From positions 1 to 6,621 of the forward strand of contig CAMDKE010000158.1 of NCBI GenBank assembly GCA_945901215.1: 6,621 nt of DNA, written 5' to 3'. Position numbers and translations under genes: made by a program. The notes beneath the pieces were generated by a model. The model ran no database searches. It was not told the DNA's origin and worked only from the letters and a program-made list of their open reading frames with translations. This document shows positions 1 through 6,621 of the stretch, one piece after another. Every line of letters starts with the position of its first letter. Positions within the stretch are counted from its first letter, which is position 1. This stretch comes from Comamonas sp. lk (GTDB lineage: Bacteria; Pseudomonadota; Gammaproteobacteria; Burkholderiales; Burkholderiaceae_C).

Positions 1-912
1 ACCGTGACCGGCATGCAAGGCTTTGGCATCATGGTGAACGACCTCGCTTTGAAAGCATTGATCAGGCGCGAAGTAGCCGCTGGCCGCCTCGCTTCATCGT
101 GCGATTCCACAGCAATTGGCAGCTCGACCACCACATCCACTCTGACCGCCGCTTGCCAGCCCAGCATCCGGTCGTCGGACATGACCGCGTTGATAACCGG
201 CAAGGCCACCGCTGCCTTGATCTCGGGCGGCCTGGACGCGGCTGGCGCCTCGGACACGACTGACATCTCCTTCTGGCGCCGTGTGCCTTTCTCGGGCACC
301 CAGGCCGCATCGAATGTCCAGTTCGCCGGCCAGGCGGCTCTGGAAGGCTTCGACTCCACCTCCCTGGTAGCTGGAACCAAGACGGCAACGGGCTATTCCG
401 CTCCCATCCTGGGTACTGCTGCTAGCAGCGGCGACTACACCTACACCAGCGCTACGGGCAACTACCTGAACTACGCCAAGGGGAGCGGAAGTGACGTAAT
501 CACCGGCGTGTCGGCCGACACTACCACCTACGCGTTTGGCATCGTTTCGCTGGAAAAAATCTGGAGCGCAACGAAAGCATCTAGCGAAATCAAGGGTGCA
601 AGCTGGGTCAAGTTGGACGGCATCAGCCCCAACTATGACATGTCAACCGGCACGCATGACACCAACCAACGCGTGGGCATGCAAGCAGGCTATCCCTTCC
701 AGTTTGAAATGGTGGCCATAAAAGGCGGCGGGACCGGTGGCCAAAAATCATTGGCGAACGCGATCATTACCGGTCTGCAAACGGATACCTTCGACTTGCC
801 TGGTATTACCTATATCGGTTCTACGAACTCCACCTACGCGGCCACTTTTTACCGCGGTGGCTTGGGTAACAACTACGCTCCTTTGCGTTTCTACGCCACC
901 ACAGTTTATTGA
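1..912 (+). CDS. PstS-like periplasmic solute-binding protein, C-terminal part (5' end off window)
   Basis: The frame is open from the first base, so about 303 codons plus the TGA stop are visible and the true start lies to the left; the GTG at position 4 is probably internal, as no signal peptide follows it. Codons 91-105 read FWRRVPFSGTQAASN, which resembles the R-x-x-x-SGTQ-A anion-binding stretch of phosphate-binding PstS-type proteins (periplasmic binding protein superfamily, family knowledge). A later K-(L)-D-G-(I)-S-P pattern followed by a tyrosine- and proline-bearing segment (YPFQFEM) also fits the second lobe of that fold. Cys34 and Cys52, counted from the left edge, flank a Ser/Thr-rich loop and could form a disulfide in the periplasm. 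The protein ends in Val-Tyr. The signal peptide and first lobe are not visible, so phosphate as ligand is inference. It could instead be a divergent binding protein without a transporter, since no permease gene is in view. A terminator-type hairpin follows and separates it from the secretion operon. Confidence 0.55.
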   Translation, partial: TVTGMQGFGIMVNDLALKALIRREVAAGRLASSCDSTAIGSSTTTSTLTAACQPSIRSSDMTALITGKATAALISGGLDAAGASDTTDISFWRRVPFSGTQAASNVQFAGQAALEGFDSTSLVAGTKTATGYSAPILGTAASSGDYTYTSATGNYLNYAKGSGSDVITGVSADTTTYAFGIVSLEKIWSATKASSEIKGASWVKLDGISPNYDMSTGTHDTNQRVGMQAGYPFQFEMVAIKGGGTGGQKSLANAIITGLQTDTFDLPGITYIGSTNSTYAATFYRGGLGNNYAPLRFYATTVY

Positions 913-918
913 GTCGTA

Positions 919-970
919 ACAGGTTCCCATGGATGCATTTGTCTCGCGGTGAATGTATCCATGGGCCTGT
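919..970 (+). repeat. Long imperfect inverted repeat just after the binding-protein stop codon
   Basis: Positions 919-939 and 952-970 are complementary over 19 pairs: 919-923 with 966-970, then a two-base TT bulge at 924-925, then 926-939 with 952-965. The only non-Watson-Crick pair is G935 with T956. The loop is the 12 bases at 940-951. It starts six bases after the TGA and has no T-run behind it, so it is not a typical intrinsic terminator by itself. It may protect the mRNA 3' end, help the terminator downstream, or be a palindromic repeat element. The pairing was read directly; the role is inference. Confidence 0.7.
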
Positions 971-988
971 GTAGTGATGACATTGCCC

Positions 989-1020
989 GACAAAAGCGCC
1001 TCTTGGCGCTTTTGTCTTCT
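989..1020 (+). terminator. Intrinsic terminator-type hairpin
   Basis: Positions 989-1000 and 1005-1016 form a perfect 12-bp stem around a TCTT loop. The stem has a GC-rich core (GCGCC/GGCGC) flanked by an A4 run on the left and a T4 run on the right, followed by the pyrimidine stretch CTTCT. Because the A and T runs mirror each other, it could work in both directions, but no convergent gene is visible here. It lies 77 bases after the binding-protein stop codon and before the TPS operon, so it probably ends the upstream transcript and insulates the operon. Confidence 0.8.
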
Positions 1021-1022
1021 AA

Positions 1023-1069
1023 CTGGCAGTGTGCTGGGCTCCTCGGTGGTGAGCGCAGCACAGTGCCAG
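1023..1069 (+). promoter_or_regulatory. Spaced inverted repeat in the leader of the TPS operon (possible operator or 5' UTR hairpin)
   Basis: Positions 1023-1035 (CTGGCAGTGTGCT) pair with 1057-1069 (AGCACAGTGCCAG) at 12 of 13 positions; the single mismatch is G1029 with G1063. One more pair, G1036-C1056, leaves a loop of 19 bases. The dyad ends nine bases before the GGTGA ribosome-binding sequence of tpsB. If transcription starts between the terminator and this dyad, the RNA would carry a hairpin close to the ribosome site; if the promoter overlaps it, it could be a protein-binding operator. No convincing -35/-10 pair was found, so the mode of action is inference. Confidence 0.5.
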
Positions 1070-1077
1070 CTAAGCCT

Positions 1078-1082
1078 GGTGA
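1078..1082 (+). promoter_or_regulatory. Ribosome binding site supporting the GTG start of tpsB
   Basis: GGTGA lies six bases before the GTG at 1089, a good spacing for a Shine-Dalgarno sequence. The competing ATG at 1116 has only a GGA two bases before it, which is too close to serve. This favours GTG 1089, though the signal peptide would be acceptable from either start. Confidence 0.5.
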
Positions 1083-1088
1083 ATCAAC

Positions 1089-2699
1089 GTGGAGTGCGCC
1101 CGCAGCGCGTATGGAATGAAGCATGGGACCCTCTTAGCGAAGCACCGACGACTTTGGGCCCGTCTAGCGCTAGCCATGGTGTGTCTGCCCGCGTTGTGCC
1201 AGGCTCAGGATCTGCGCTTTCCGATCTACGAATTTGAGGTACGGGGCAACAGCCTGCTTTCAGTGGACGCCCTGGAGTCCGCTGTTTTGCAGCACATGGG
1301 CGAGGCCCAAACCCTGAAGTCGGTAGAGACTGCCCGTGCCGCGTTGGCGCAGGCCTACCAGGACGCGGGTTACCTCACCGTGGTGGTGAGCATTCCCGAG
1401 CAAAACGTGGACAGCGGCGTGGTGCAGTTGCAGGTAACCGAGGCACCCGTGGAGCGCCTGCGCGTGGTGGGCGCCCAGTACGCCTTGCCCAGCACAGTGG
1501 CCCAGCGCCTGGACCAAGTGCAAGAAGGTCGTGTGCCCAACTTTACCGCCCTGCAGCAGCAGCTCGATAGCGTCAACCGGTCGGCCGACATCAAGGTAGC
1601 CCCCCTACTAAAGGCTGGCAAAACGCCCGGCACGGTGGAGGTGCAACTCGATGTCGACGACCAGTTGCCCCTGCATGGCTCGATCGAAGTGAGCAACCGC
1701 CAGTCGCCCAACACCACGCCGACCCGGGTGTCGGCCGCGCTGCGGTACGACAACCTGTGGCAGGCCGGCCATAGCCTGGGCATGACGATTCAGACCTCGC
1801 CCGAACAGCCCAGCGAAACCGCAGTGATCATCGCCAACTACATGCTGCCCCTGGGCGGCGACGGTGATGCCTTGGCCACCTACCTGGTTAGCTCGCGCAG
1901 CCAATTTGCCAGCTTAAACGGAGGCGGCAGTCTGGGCGCCTCAGATACCCTGGGCCTCAAATACTCCCAGTCTTTTGGCATCCAAGATGGCCTGATGCAA
2001 ACCCTAAGCTGGGGCGCAGACTACAAGCACATCTTGCAGTCCGACGTGGGTGGTCTGCGCGAAAACCAGTTGCGCTACCTGCCCCTGTCCTTGGCCTACC
2101 GCGCAGTGTGGTTGGGCCAAGCGCAGCCCAGCGTGGTGGACGCGGCGCTGGTGCTGGGCGTGCGCGGGTTGCTGGGCAACAGCGACCGGGATTTTGACGC
2201 CAAGCGCATTCAGGCCTTGGCCAGCTTTGCCGCCGTACGCGCCGGGTGGCAGGGTTCGACGGATCTGCCCGGTTATGCCAACTGGCTTTTGGGTGCCAAG
2301 CTAGAGGGCCAACTGGCCTCGGGCGTGTTGCTGCCGAGCGAGCAATCTGTGGGCGGGGGCGTGGACTCCGTACGCGGCTATCTGGAGGGTGAGCGATCTG
2401 GGGACCAGGCGCTGCGCGCATCGTTTGAGCTCAGTAGTCCGGGCGCCAAGCTGGGCGATTTGTTGGGCTGGCGCATTCGCGGCCTGGCTTTTGTGGAGGG
2501 CGCAGTGCTGCAAAACCTGGACACGGCGGCGGAGTCCTTCGGCCTGTTGGGCATGGGGCTTGGCGCCCGGGTAAGCGGCCCGCGCGGACTGAGCCTGTCG
2601 CTCGACGTCGCCCAGGCCCTGCGGGACGGTGCGGCGCTCGGCGGCGGCACCGCCGCAGGCACCTGGCGCGCCCATGGCCGCCTGAGCATGGATTTTTAA
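1089..2699 (+). CDS. TpsB outer-membrane transporter, ShlB/FhaC/HecB family
   Basis: This 536-residue protein should be the outer-membrane pore that exports the exoprotein encoded two bases downstream. The usual family length is about 550-600 residues, so it is complete but compact. Residues 1-39 form a Sec signal peptide: an Arg/Lys-rich segment (KHRRLWAR) before a hydrophobic core, with likely cleavage after LCQA-39. POTRA domain 1 runs from about 42 to 118 (FEVRGN at 49-54, AYQDAGY at 89-95), POTRA 2 from about 119 to 195, and the 16-strand barrel from about 196 to 536. The Omp85 hallmark VRGY is at 428-431, in the loop that folds back into the pore, and the chain ends in the outer-membrane signature Phe (SMDF). 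The mature protein has no cysteine. Only about nine residues separate the cleavage site from POTRA 1 beta-strand 1, so an FhaC-like plug helix seems absent. GTG 1089 is preferred for its GGTGA site; ATG 1116 (codon 10) is the alternative and would also leave a complete signal peptide. Confidence 0.93.
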   Translation: MECARSAYGMKHGTLLAKHRRLWARLALAMVCLPALCQAQDLRFPIYEFEVRGNSLLSVDALESAVLQHMGEAQTLKSVETARAALAQAYQDAGYLTVVVSIPEQNVDSGVVQLQVTEAPVERLRVVGAQYALPSTVAQRLDQVQEGRVPNFTALQQQLDSVNRSADIKVAPLLKAGKTPGTVEVQLDVDDQLPLHGSIEVSNRQSPNTTPTRVSAALRYDNLWQAGHSLGMTIQTSPEQPSETAVIIANYMLPLGGDGDALATYLVSSRSQFASLNGGGSLGASDTLGLKYSQSFGIQDGLMQTLSWGADYKHILQSDVGGLRENQLRYLPLSLAYRAVWLGQAQPSVVDAALVLGVRGLLGNSDRDFDAKRIQALASFAAVRAGWQGSTDLPGYANWLLGAKLEGQLASGVLLPSEQSVGGGVDSVRGYLEGERSGDQALRASFELSSPGAKLGDLLGWRIRGLAFVEGAVLQNLDTAAESFGLLGMGLGARVSGPRGLSLSLDVAQALRDGAALGGGTAAGTWRAHGRLSMDF

Positions 2700-2707
2700 G
2701 CATGATG
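2691..2707 (+). promoter_or_regulatory. tpsB-tpsA junction, probable translational coupling
   Basis: The tpsB stop TAA (2697-2699) is followed by only two bases before tandem ATG codons at 2702 and 2705, both in frame for tpsA. There is no clear Shine-Dalgarno sequence ahead of either ATG, only a weak TAAG. This suggests that ribosomes ending on tpsB re-initiate on tpsA, tying the output of cargo to that of its transporter. Which ATG is used cannot be told; they differ by one Met. Confidence 0.65.
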
Positions 2708-5700
2708 CGCTCGAACAACTACCTCTGTAGCCTGGCCATCCTGCTGGCCACGGGCTCGCTGGTGTGTACCGGCGCGTGGGCCGTCGACCCCAAAACGCTG
2801 CCAACGCAGGCCCCGAATTGGGCCGCTGCCGGTGCGGGAGCAAGCTACAACCCAGCGGGCGGTACCAGCACCAAACCGGTGGGCACGGTGGTATTGAACA
2901 ATAACGCGACCGTGTTGAACTGGAACAGCTTCAACATTGGCAAAGATGCCAACCTTCAGTTCCAAATGCCCGGCAGCACCGCCCGGGTGCTGAACAACGT
3001 GACCGGTGGTGCGCTCACGCCCACCCAGATTAATGGCATCTTGAACGCTAATGGCCAGGTCTACATCTACGACCCGCGCGGCATTGTGTTTGGCAAGGGC
3101 TCCCAGGTAAACGTGAATTCGCTGGTGGCCAGCAGCCTGCGGGTGGACCCCAATCGATTTATGAACGGCATATTGACGCCTTCTATCGACCCGGCGTTTG
3201 CGATCGACCCCACGCTGGGCTTTATGCCCGGCGCCGTGGTGGTGGAAGGCGACGCCAATGGCGGTGCCTTGCAGCGTGCAGCGCTCACCGCGCAGCAAAA
3301 CGGATTTATTTTGCTGGCCGCGCCCCAGGTGCAAAACTCAGGCGACCTGAAGGCGCCTGACGGGCAGGTGGTGCTGGCCTCGGGTGGCAAAGTTTATTTA
3401 GCAGCTCCACAGGACAGCAGCATGCGCGGCTTAAAGGTGGAGGTCTCCAACCAAGGCTTGGATACGTTGGCCGCCAAAGCCGTCAACGTGACCAATACGG
3501 TGGGTGGCGTCATTGACGTGCAGCGCGGCAACGCCACGCTGGTGAGCATGGCGGTGAACCAAATGGGCACCGTGTCGGCCACTACGTCGGTCAATTTGAA
3601 TGGCTCCATTTACCTGCGTGCGCAAGGGGGTGCCAGCAAGTTCGATGTCAACCTTCCAGCAGTTGCCCAGCAGGGTGGCGCCTTGGTGCTGGGCGCCAAT
3701 AGCAAGACCACAATCACCCCGACGCTGGAGGATCGCAGCACCGCCTCAGTCACCCCCAGCGGGCCCGCTTTTAAGCCTTCGCAAATCGACCTGAGCGGCA
3801 AGACGGTTGTTTTGCAAGGGGATGCGCCAGCGAATGGAGCCACCATTCGGGCACCGGGCGCGCTGGTGAGCGTGATCGCCCAGGCCAACCCTTCGGCACC
3901 GGCTTCAGCGCCGGACCTTGCGTCGAAGTTTGAGCTGCAGAGCGGCAGCACCATTGACGTCTCCGGCTCCCAGGTGCAGATGTCCATGGAAAGCAATGTC
4001 ATTGCATCTGAGCTGCGCGGCAGCGAATTGGCCGACAACCCCCTGTTGCGCAACTCTGCGGTGCGGGGGCAGACCGTCTACATCGATAGCCGCCAGGCGC
4101 TGGCCGCCGCAGGCCTGAATGCTGCGGACTTGAGCGATTTAGGCGGCGTGGGCAGCGGCACCCTGATCGCAGACACCAGCGGCTACCTCAAACAACTCCA
4201 ACGCAATGTCGGCCAGAACACGACCAAAGGGGGTACGGTCAAGGTCACCTCTGATGGCTCGGTGAATTTGCAAGACGGTAGTCATGTGAACGTGAGTGGC
4301 GGTTGGGTGGATTACCAAACGGGCTATATCAACACCTCCAAGCTGACGCTGGATGGCAAGCTTTATGACGTGCAGACGGCGCCTGCGGACCTGCCGTATG
4401 ACGGGGTGACCCGCCTGCCAGACAGCAGGCTGAATTTGGAGCGAGGCTACCGCCAGGGTGCCAGCGCGGGCAAGGTGGAATTGACTGCGCCTAGGATCGC
4501 GGTGCAAGGCGGGCTTCAGGGAAGCATTTCTGCCGGCATTCGCCAGCGTGATCGGGGCGCCTTAGATGCGCCCCGTGGCGGCCAGATCAGCGTAGGCACG
4601 CTGGCTGTGACCGAGGCCTTGGCCCTGTCCCAGAAGGTGTTGCTGGGCGGCCCGGCGACAGCACCGGCAGACGGTAGCTTGGCCTTGAACGCCACCGGTT
4701 TGGCGCAGCACGGGTTTGACGACATCAGTGTCCTGACCTCCGGCAACATTGATGTCCTGAGCCATCTGGCGCTCAACCCTGTGAGCAAACTGAAGCTCAC
4801 CTCAGGGGCCAACTTCCCATGGATGGCGGGATTGTCTGCGGCGGGCGCGAGCGTGAGCGCTAGCGCAACGGGCATTATGACGGTGGCAAACGGCGCCATG
4901 TTTGACCTAGCCGGACGCTGGCAAAACGATCTGGCGTCGGTCGACCCGGTGCGCGACGCCAATGGCGCACCCATGGCGCAGATCATCACCCAGGGCGGCA
5001 GCCTGAGTTTGAGCGCCAACTGGCTCCTGACGGGCGCAGTGACCCTTGACGTGTCCGGTGGCGCCTGGCTCAGCGCCGGCGGCAAGCTGGCGGACGGCAA
5101 GGCCGGAAGCATCGCCCTGAGCGGCGTGCCTTCTCCCAACAACGCCTTGGACGGCATTCTGCGTATTGCAAAAGATTTGGCGCTCAAAGGCTACGGCATA
5201 AAAAGTGGCGGTAGCCTGAGCCTGAGTGGCCGCAATGTTTGGATAGGCGGCGGCTTGCCCGCAGATTGGGTTGACCCTGCATTGGACCTGGTGCTGGCAC
5301 CCAACTTTTTTCAGACAGGCGGCTTTTCTAGGTACGCCGTCGGGGGCAGCGGCAACTTAAGCCTTGCAAGCAACACCACGCTCGCGCCCCGCACTGATTC
5401 ATGGTGGCTCGGCAGCGGTTACGCCCAGCGCTCCTCGGGATCTATTGCCGATATAGGACAAGCCGGGCTCTTGCCCATAGCGGGTCCCTCAGGTTCCCGC
5501 CCCGCCGCCAGCCTGACCCTGCGCGCCGGCGGCAGCAGCAAACTCGAAGGCGAGGCCGTAGGCGTGTTGCGCATGGAGCGAGGCTCCAGCATCAGCGTAG
5601 ACCCCGGTGCGGGCGTCACTCTGCAGGCCTTGCAGGCGCTCGACGTAGAAGGCCAGGTGCGCGCGCCTGGGGGCACTATTTCGTTGTTCCTAAGAACGGA

Positions 5701-6621
5701 CGGATACAACACGGCTAGCAGCGAGATTGCGCCCAAAATTTGGTTGGGCGACGCCGCCAAACTGGACGCCAGCGCCACGGCCGAGCGCATTTGGACCGAT
5801 GCCAGGGGCATTACCCAGGGCACTTTAAGCCCAGGCGGCAACATTGTGCTGGGCAAGGCGGGCAACGCAGACAGCCTTACGGCGGCATCCGGCACGATTT
5901 ACATGGCCCCCGGGGCCGTGCTCAATGTCAGTGGCACGAGTGCGACGGACAGGCGGGTGATGGAAGGCTCACGGGTATCTGCGCCCCAAACGCTGGTCAG
6001 CGACGCAGGCACGATCGCGATCAGCAGTGACGCCGGATTTTTGGCGGCCGGCGAGGTCATTGGGGAGGCGGGGGGCGCCGGCGCGCGGGGCGGCAACCTG
6101 CAGATCAGCACCCCTGTTAACGCAGGTGGCGTAGCGCCGGTGCTTACGCTGGGCGCTTCAGAGGGCTTGGTCCTGTGGAACGGGGACCTCCGCTTTGCCG
6201 ACACCTCCACCAGCGCTGCCTACGCCGCAGGCCTGGGCAAGGGCCTGATCACCACACCTTCGTTTGCCTCGGGCGGTTTTTCGCGTCTGAGCTTTAGCAG
6301 TGGCGAAGTCATCGCACTAGAACCTGGCGTCAAGCTGGCAAGCACCAACAGCGTCCGCATGGACGCTCCGGTGCTGCGCGCCGCTGGCGACGACGCGTCA
6401 GCGACATCTATGTCCATCACGTCGCCCTCGGTGACCTTGGGTGTGGCCTCCACCGTCAACCAGACCCTACGCACCGCCAGTGGCGCCACAGGCAGCGCGC
6501 AGGTGGACCTGACCGTATCGGCGGATACCCTGGATTTGGTTGGCAACAGCGTCACCCAAGGCTTTAGCCAGGTCCGTTTGTTGGCAAGCAATGATGTGCG
6601 GCTGCAGGGCGTGTCGGTGGC
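2702..6621 (+). CDS. Large TpsA exoprotein, filamentous haemagglutinin family (3' end off window)
   Basis: The frame runs 1,306 whole codons to the right edge without a stop. Residues 1-27 are an ordinary Sec signal peptide ending GAWA before VDP, with no extended (ESPR-type) N region. A haemagglutinin-type TPS domain fills roughly residues 28-270: NWNSFNIG at 73-80, QINGILNANGQVYI from 109, then DPRGIVFG from 124 where the family usually has NPNG, and the strand-rich VNSLVASSL. The later stretches APDGQVVLASGGKVYLAAP (V231-Y-L), RGLKVEV (R242), GQTVYID (G456) and LERGYRQG (L579) resemble, from memory, very large haemagglutinin-like proteins that end in DUF3739. Motifs of the form [IVL]-[DN]-V-S-G recur at 418, 529, 782 and 1074, as expected of beta-helix rungs. 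The mature part seen has no cysteine. Its role is probably a surface-bound or released adhesin; a toxin tip cannot be excluded because the C terminus is not visible. TpsB immediately upstream is its expected exporter. Confidence 0.9.
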   Translation, partial: MMRSNNYLCSLAILLATGSLVCTGAWAVDPKTLPTQAPNWAAAGAGASYNPAGGTSTKPVGTVVLNNNATVLNWNSFNIGKDANLQFQMPGSTARVLNNVTGGALTPTQINGILNANGQVYIYDPRGIVFGKGSQVNVNSLVASSLRVDPNRFMNGILTPSIDPAFAIDPTLGFMPGAVVVEGDANGGALQRAALTAQQNGFILLAAPQVQNSGDLKAPDGQVVLASGGKVYLAAPQDSSMRGLKVEVSNQGLDTLAAKAVNVTNTVGGVIDVQRGNATLVSMAVNQMGTVSATTSVNLNGSIYLRAQGGASKFDVNLPAVAQQGGALVLGANSKTTITPTLEDRSTASVTPSGPAFKPSQIDLSGKTVVLQGDAPANGATIRAPGALVSVIAQANPSAPASAPDLASKFELQSGSTIDVSGSQVQMSMESNVIASELRGSELADNPLLRNSAVRGQTVYIDSRQALAAAGLNAADLSDLGGVGSGTLIADTSGYLKQLQRNVGQNTTKGGTVKVTSDGSVNLQDGSHVNVSGGWVDYQTGYINTSKLTLDGKLYDVQTAPADLPYDGVTRLPDSRLNLERGYRQGASAGKVELTAPRIAVQGGLQGSISAGIRQRDRGALDAPRGGQISVGTLAVTEALALSQKVLLGGPATAPADGSLALNATGLAQHGFDDISVLTSGNIDVLSHLALNPVSKLKLTSGANFPWMAGLSAAGASVSASATGIMTVANGAMFDLAGRWQNDLASVDPVRDANGAPMAQIITQGGSLSLSANWLLTGAVTLDVSGGAWLSAGGKLADGKAGSIALSGVPSPNNALDGILRIAKDLALKGYGIKSGGSLSLSGRNVWIGGGLPADWVDPALDLVLAPNFFQTGGFSRYAVGGSGNLSLASNTTLAPRTDSWWLGSGYAQRSSGSIADIGQAGLLPIAGPSGSRPAASLTLRAGGSSKLEGEAVGVLRMERGSSISVDPGAGVTLQALQALDVEGQVRAPGGTISLFLRTDGYNTASSEIAPKIWLGDAAKLDASATAERIWTDARGITQGTLSPGGNIVLGKAGNADSLTAASGTIYMAPGAVLNVSGTSATDRRVMEGSRVSAPQTLVSDAGTIAISSDAGFLAAGEVIGEAGGAGARGGNLQISTPVNAGGVAPVLTLGASEGLVLWNGDLRFADTSTSAAYAAGLGKGLITTPSFASGGFSRLSFSSGEVIALEPGVKLASTNSVRMDAPVLRAAGDDASATSMSITSPSVTLGVASTVNQTLRTASGATGSAQVDLTVSADTLDLVGNSVTQGFSQVRLLASNDVRLQGVSV

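Noticed and set aside
984..1025. Possible promoter (TTGCCC and TCTAAC) upstream of tpsB
   Set aside because: The two hexamers do not stand at an acceptable spacing, and each matches the consensus only in part, so no promoter is annotated.
919..1069. Inverted repeats read as transposon ends
   Set aside because: No transposase gene lies between or beside them, and the arms of the three dyads do not match one another or show flanking direct repeats.
953..1237. Plus-strand open frame of 94 codons overlapping the start of tpsB
   Set aside because: It runs straight through the terminator hairpin and the tpsB signal peptide in another frame and has no recognisable domain.
2756..2770. Possible lipobox around Cys22 in the TpsA signal peptide
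   Set aside because: The residues before Cys22 are Ser-Leu-Val, and a lipobox needs Gly, Ala or Ser at -1. Cleavage after GAWA-27 is much more likely.
2301..2843. Antisense open frame of 180 codons across the tpsB-tpsA junction
   Set aside because: It overlaps the VRGY motif and C terminus of tpsB and the tpsA signal peptide, all of which are better supported, and it resembles no known family.
2696..3334. Antisense open frame of 212 codons opposite the start of tpsA
   Set aside because: It lies fully opposite a well-supported TPS domain, its product is rich in His, Arg and Gly as expected from a GC-rich reverse frame, and no family was recognised.
4516..5187. Antisense open frame of 223 codons inside tpsA
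   Set aside because: Its length is expected by chance opposite a GC-rich gene with few Leu and Ser codons that read as stops on the other strand. No ribosome site or recognisable motif was seen.

Overview
The window looks like GC-rich chromosomal DNA from a Gram-negative bacterium. The style of the proteins and the codon use suggest a betaproteobacterium, probably Burkholderiales or Comamonadaceae; that placement is inference from family resemblance and was not tested. All three recognisable genes lie on the + strand, and all three products appear to act in or beyond the cell envelope.

Layout. Positions 1-912 hold the 3' part of a gene for a PstS-like periplasmic solute-binding protein whose N-terminal part lies off the left edge. 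Positions 913-1088 are a short intergenic region packed with three inverted repeats: a long bulged hairpin just after the stop codon, a perfect 12-bp terminator-type hairpin, and a spaced dyad just before the next ribosome binding site. Positions 1089-2699 encode a complete TpsB outer-membrane transporter of the ShlB/FhaC/HecB type (Omp85 superfamily). Two bases later, at 2702, begins a very large TpsA exoprotein of the filamentous haemagglutinin type. It stays open to the right edge, 1,306 whole codons without a stop.

How the genes work together. tpsB and tpsA form a compact two-partner secretion (TPS) operon. The TpsA signal peptide sends the protein to the periplasm. Its N-terminal TPS domain is expected to be recognised by the POTRA domains of TpsB, and the exoprotein is then threaded through the TpsB barrel and folds outside as a long beta-helix. 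The TpsA sequence resembles the very large haemagglutinin-type proteins that end in a DUF3739 region, but that end and any functional tip lie outside the window. The solute-binding-protein gene is separated from the operon by a strong terminator, so it is probably a separate transcription unit; a functional link to the TPS pair is possible but not shown.

The best candidates for a second look are the non-canonical DPRG motif where TPS domains usually carry NPNG, the cluster of three dyads between the two transcription units, the short TpsB N terminus with no room for an FhaC-type plug helix, and the unseen C-terminal part of the giant exoprotein.
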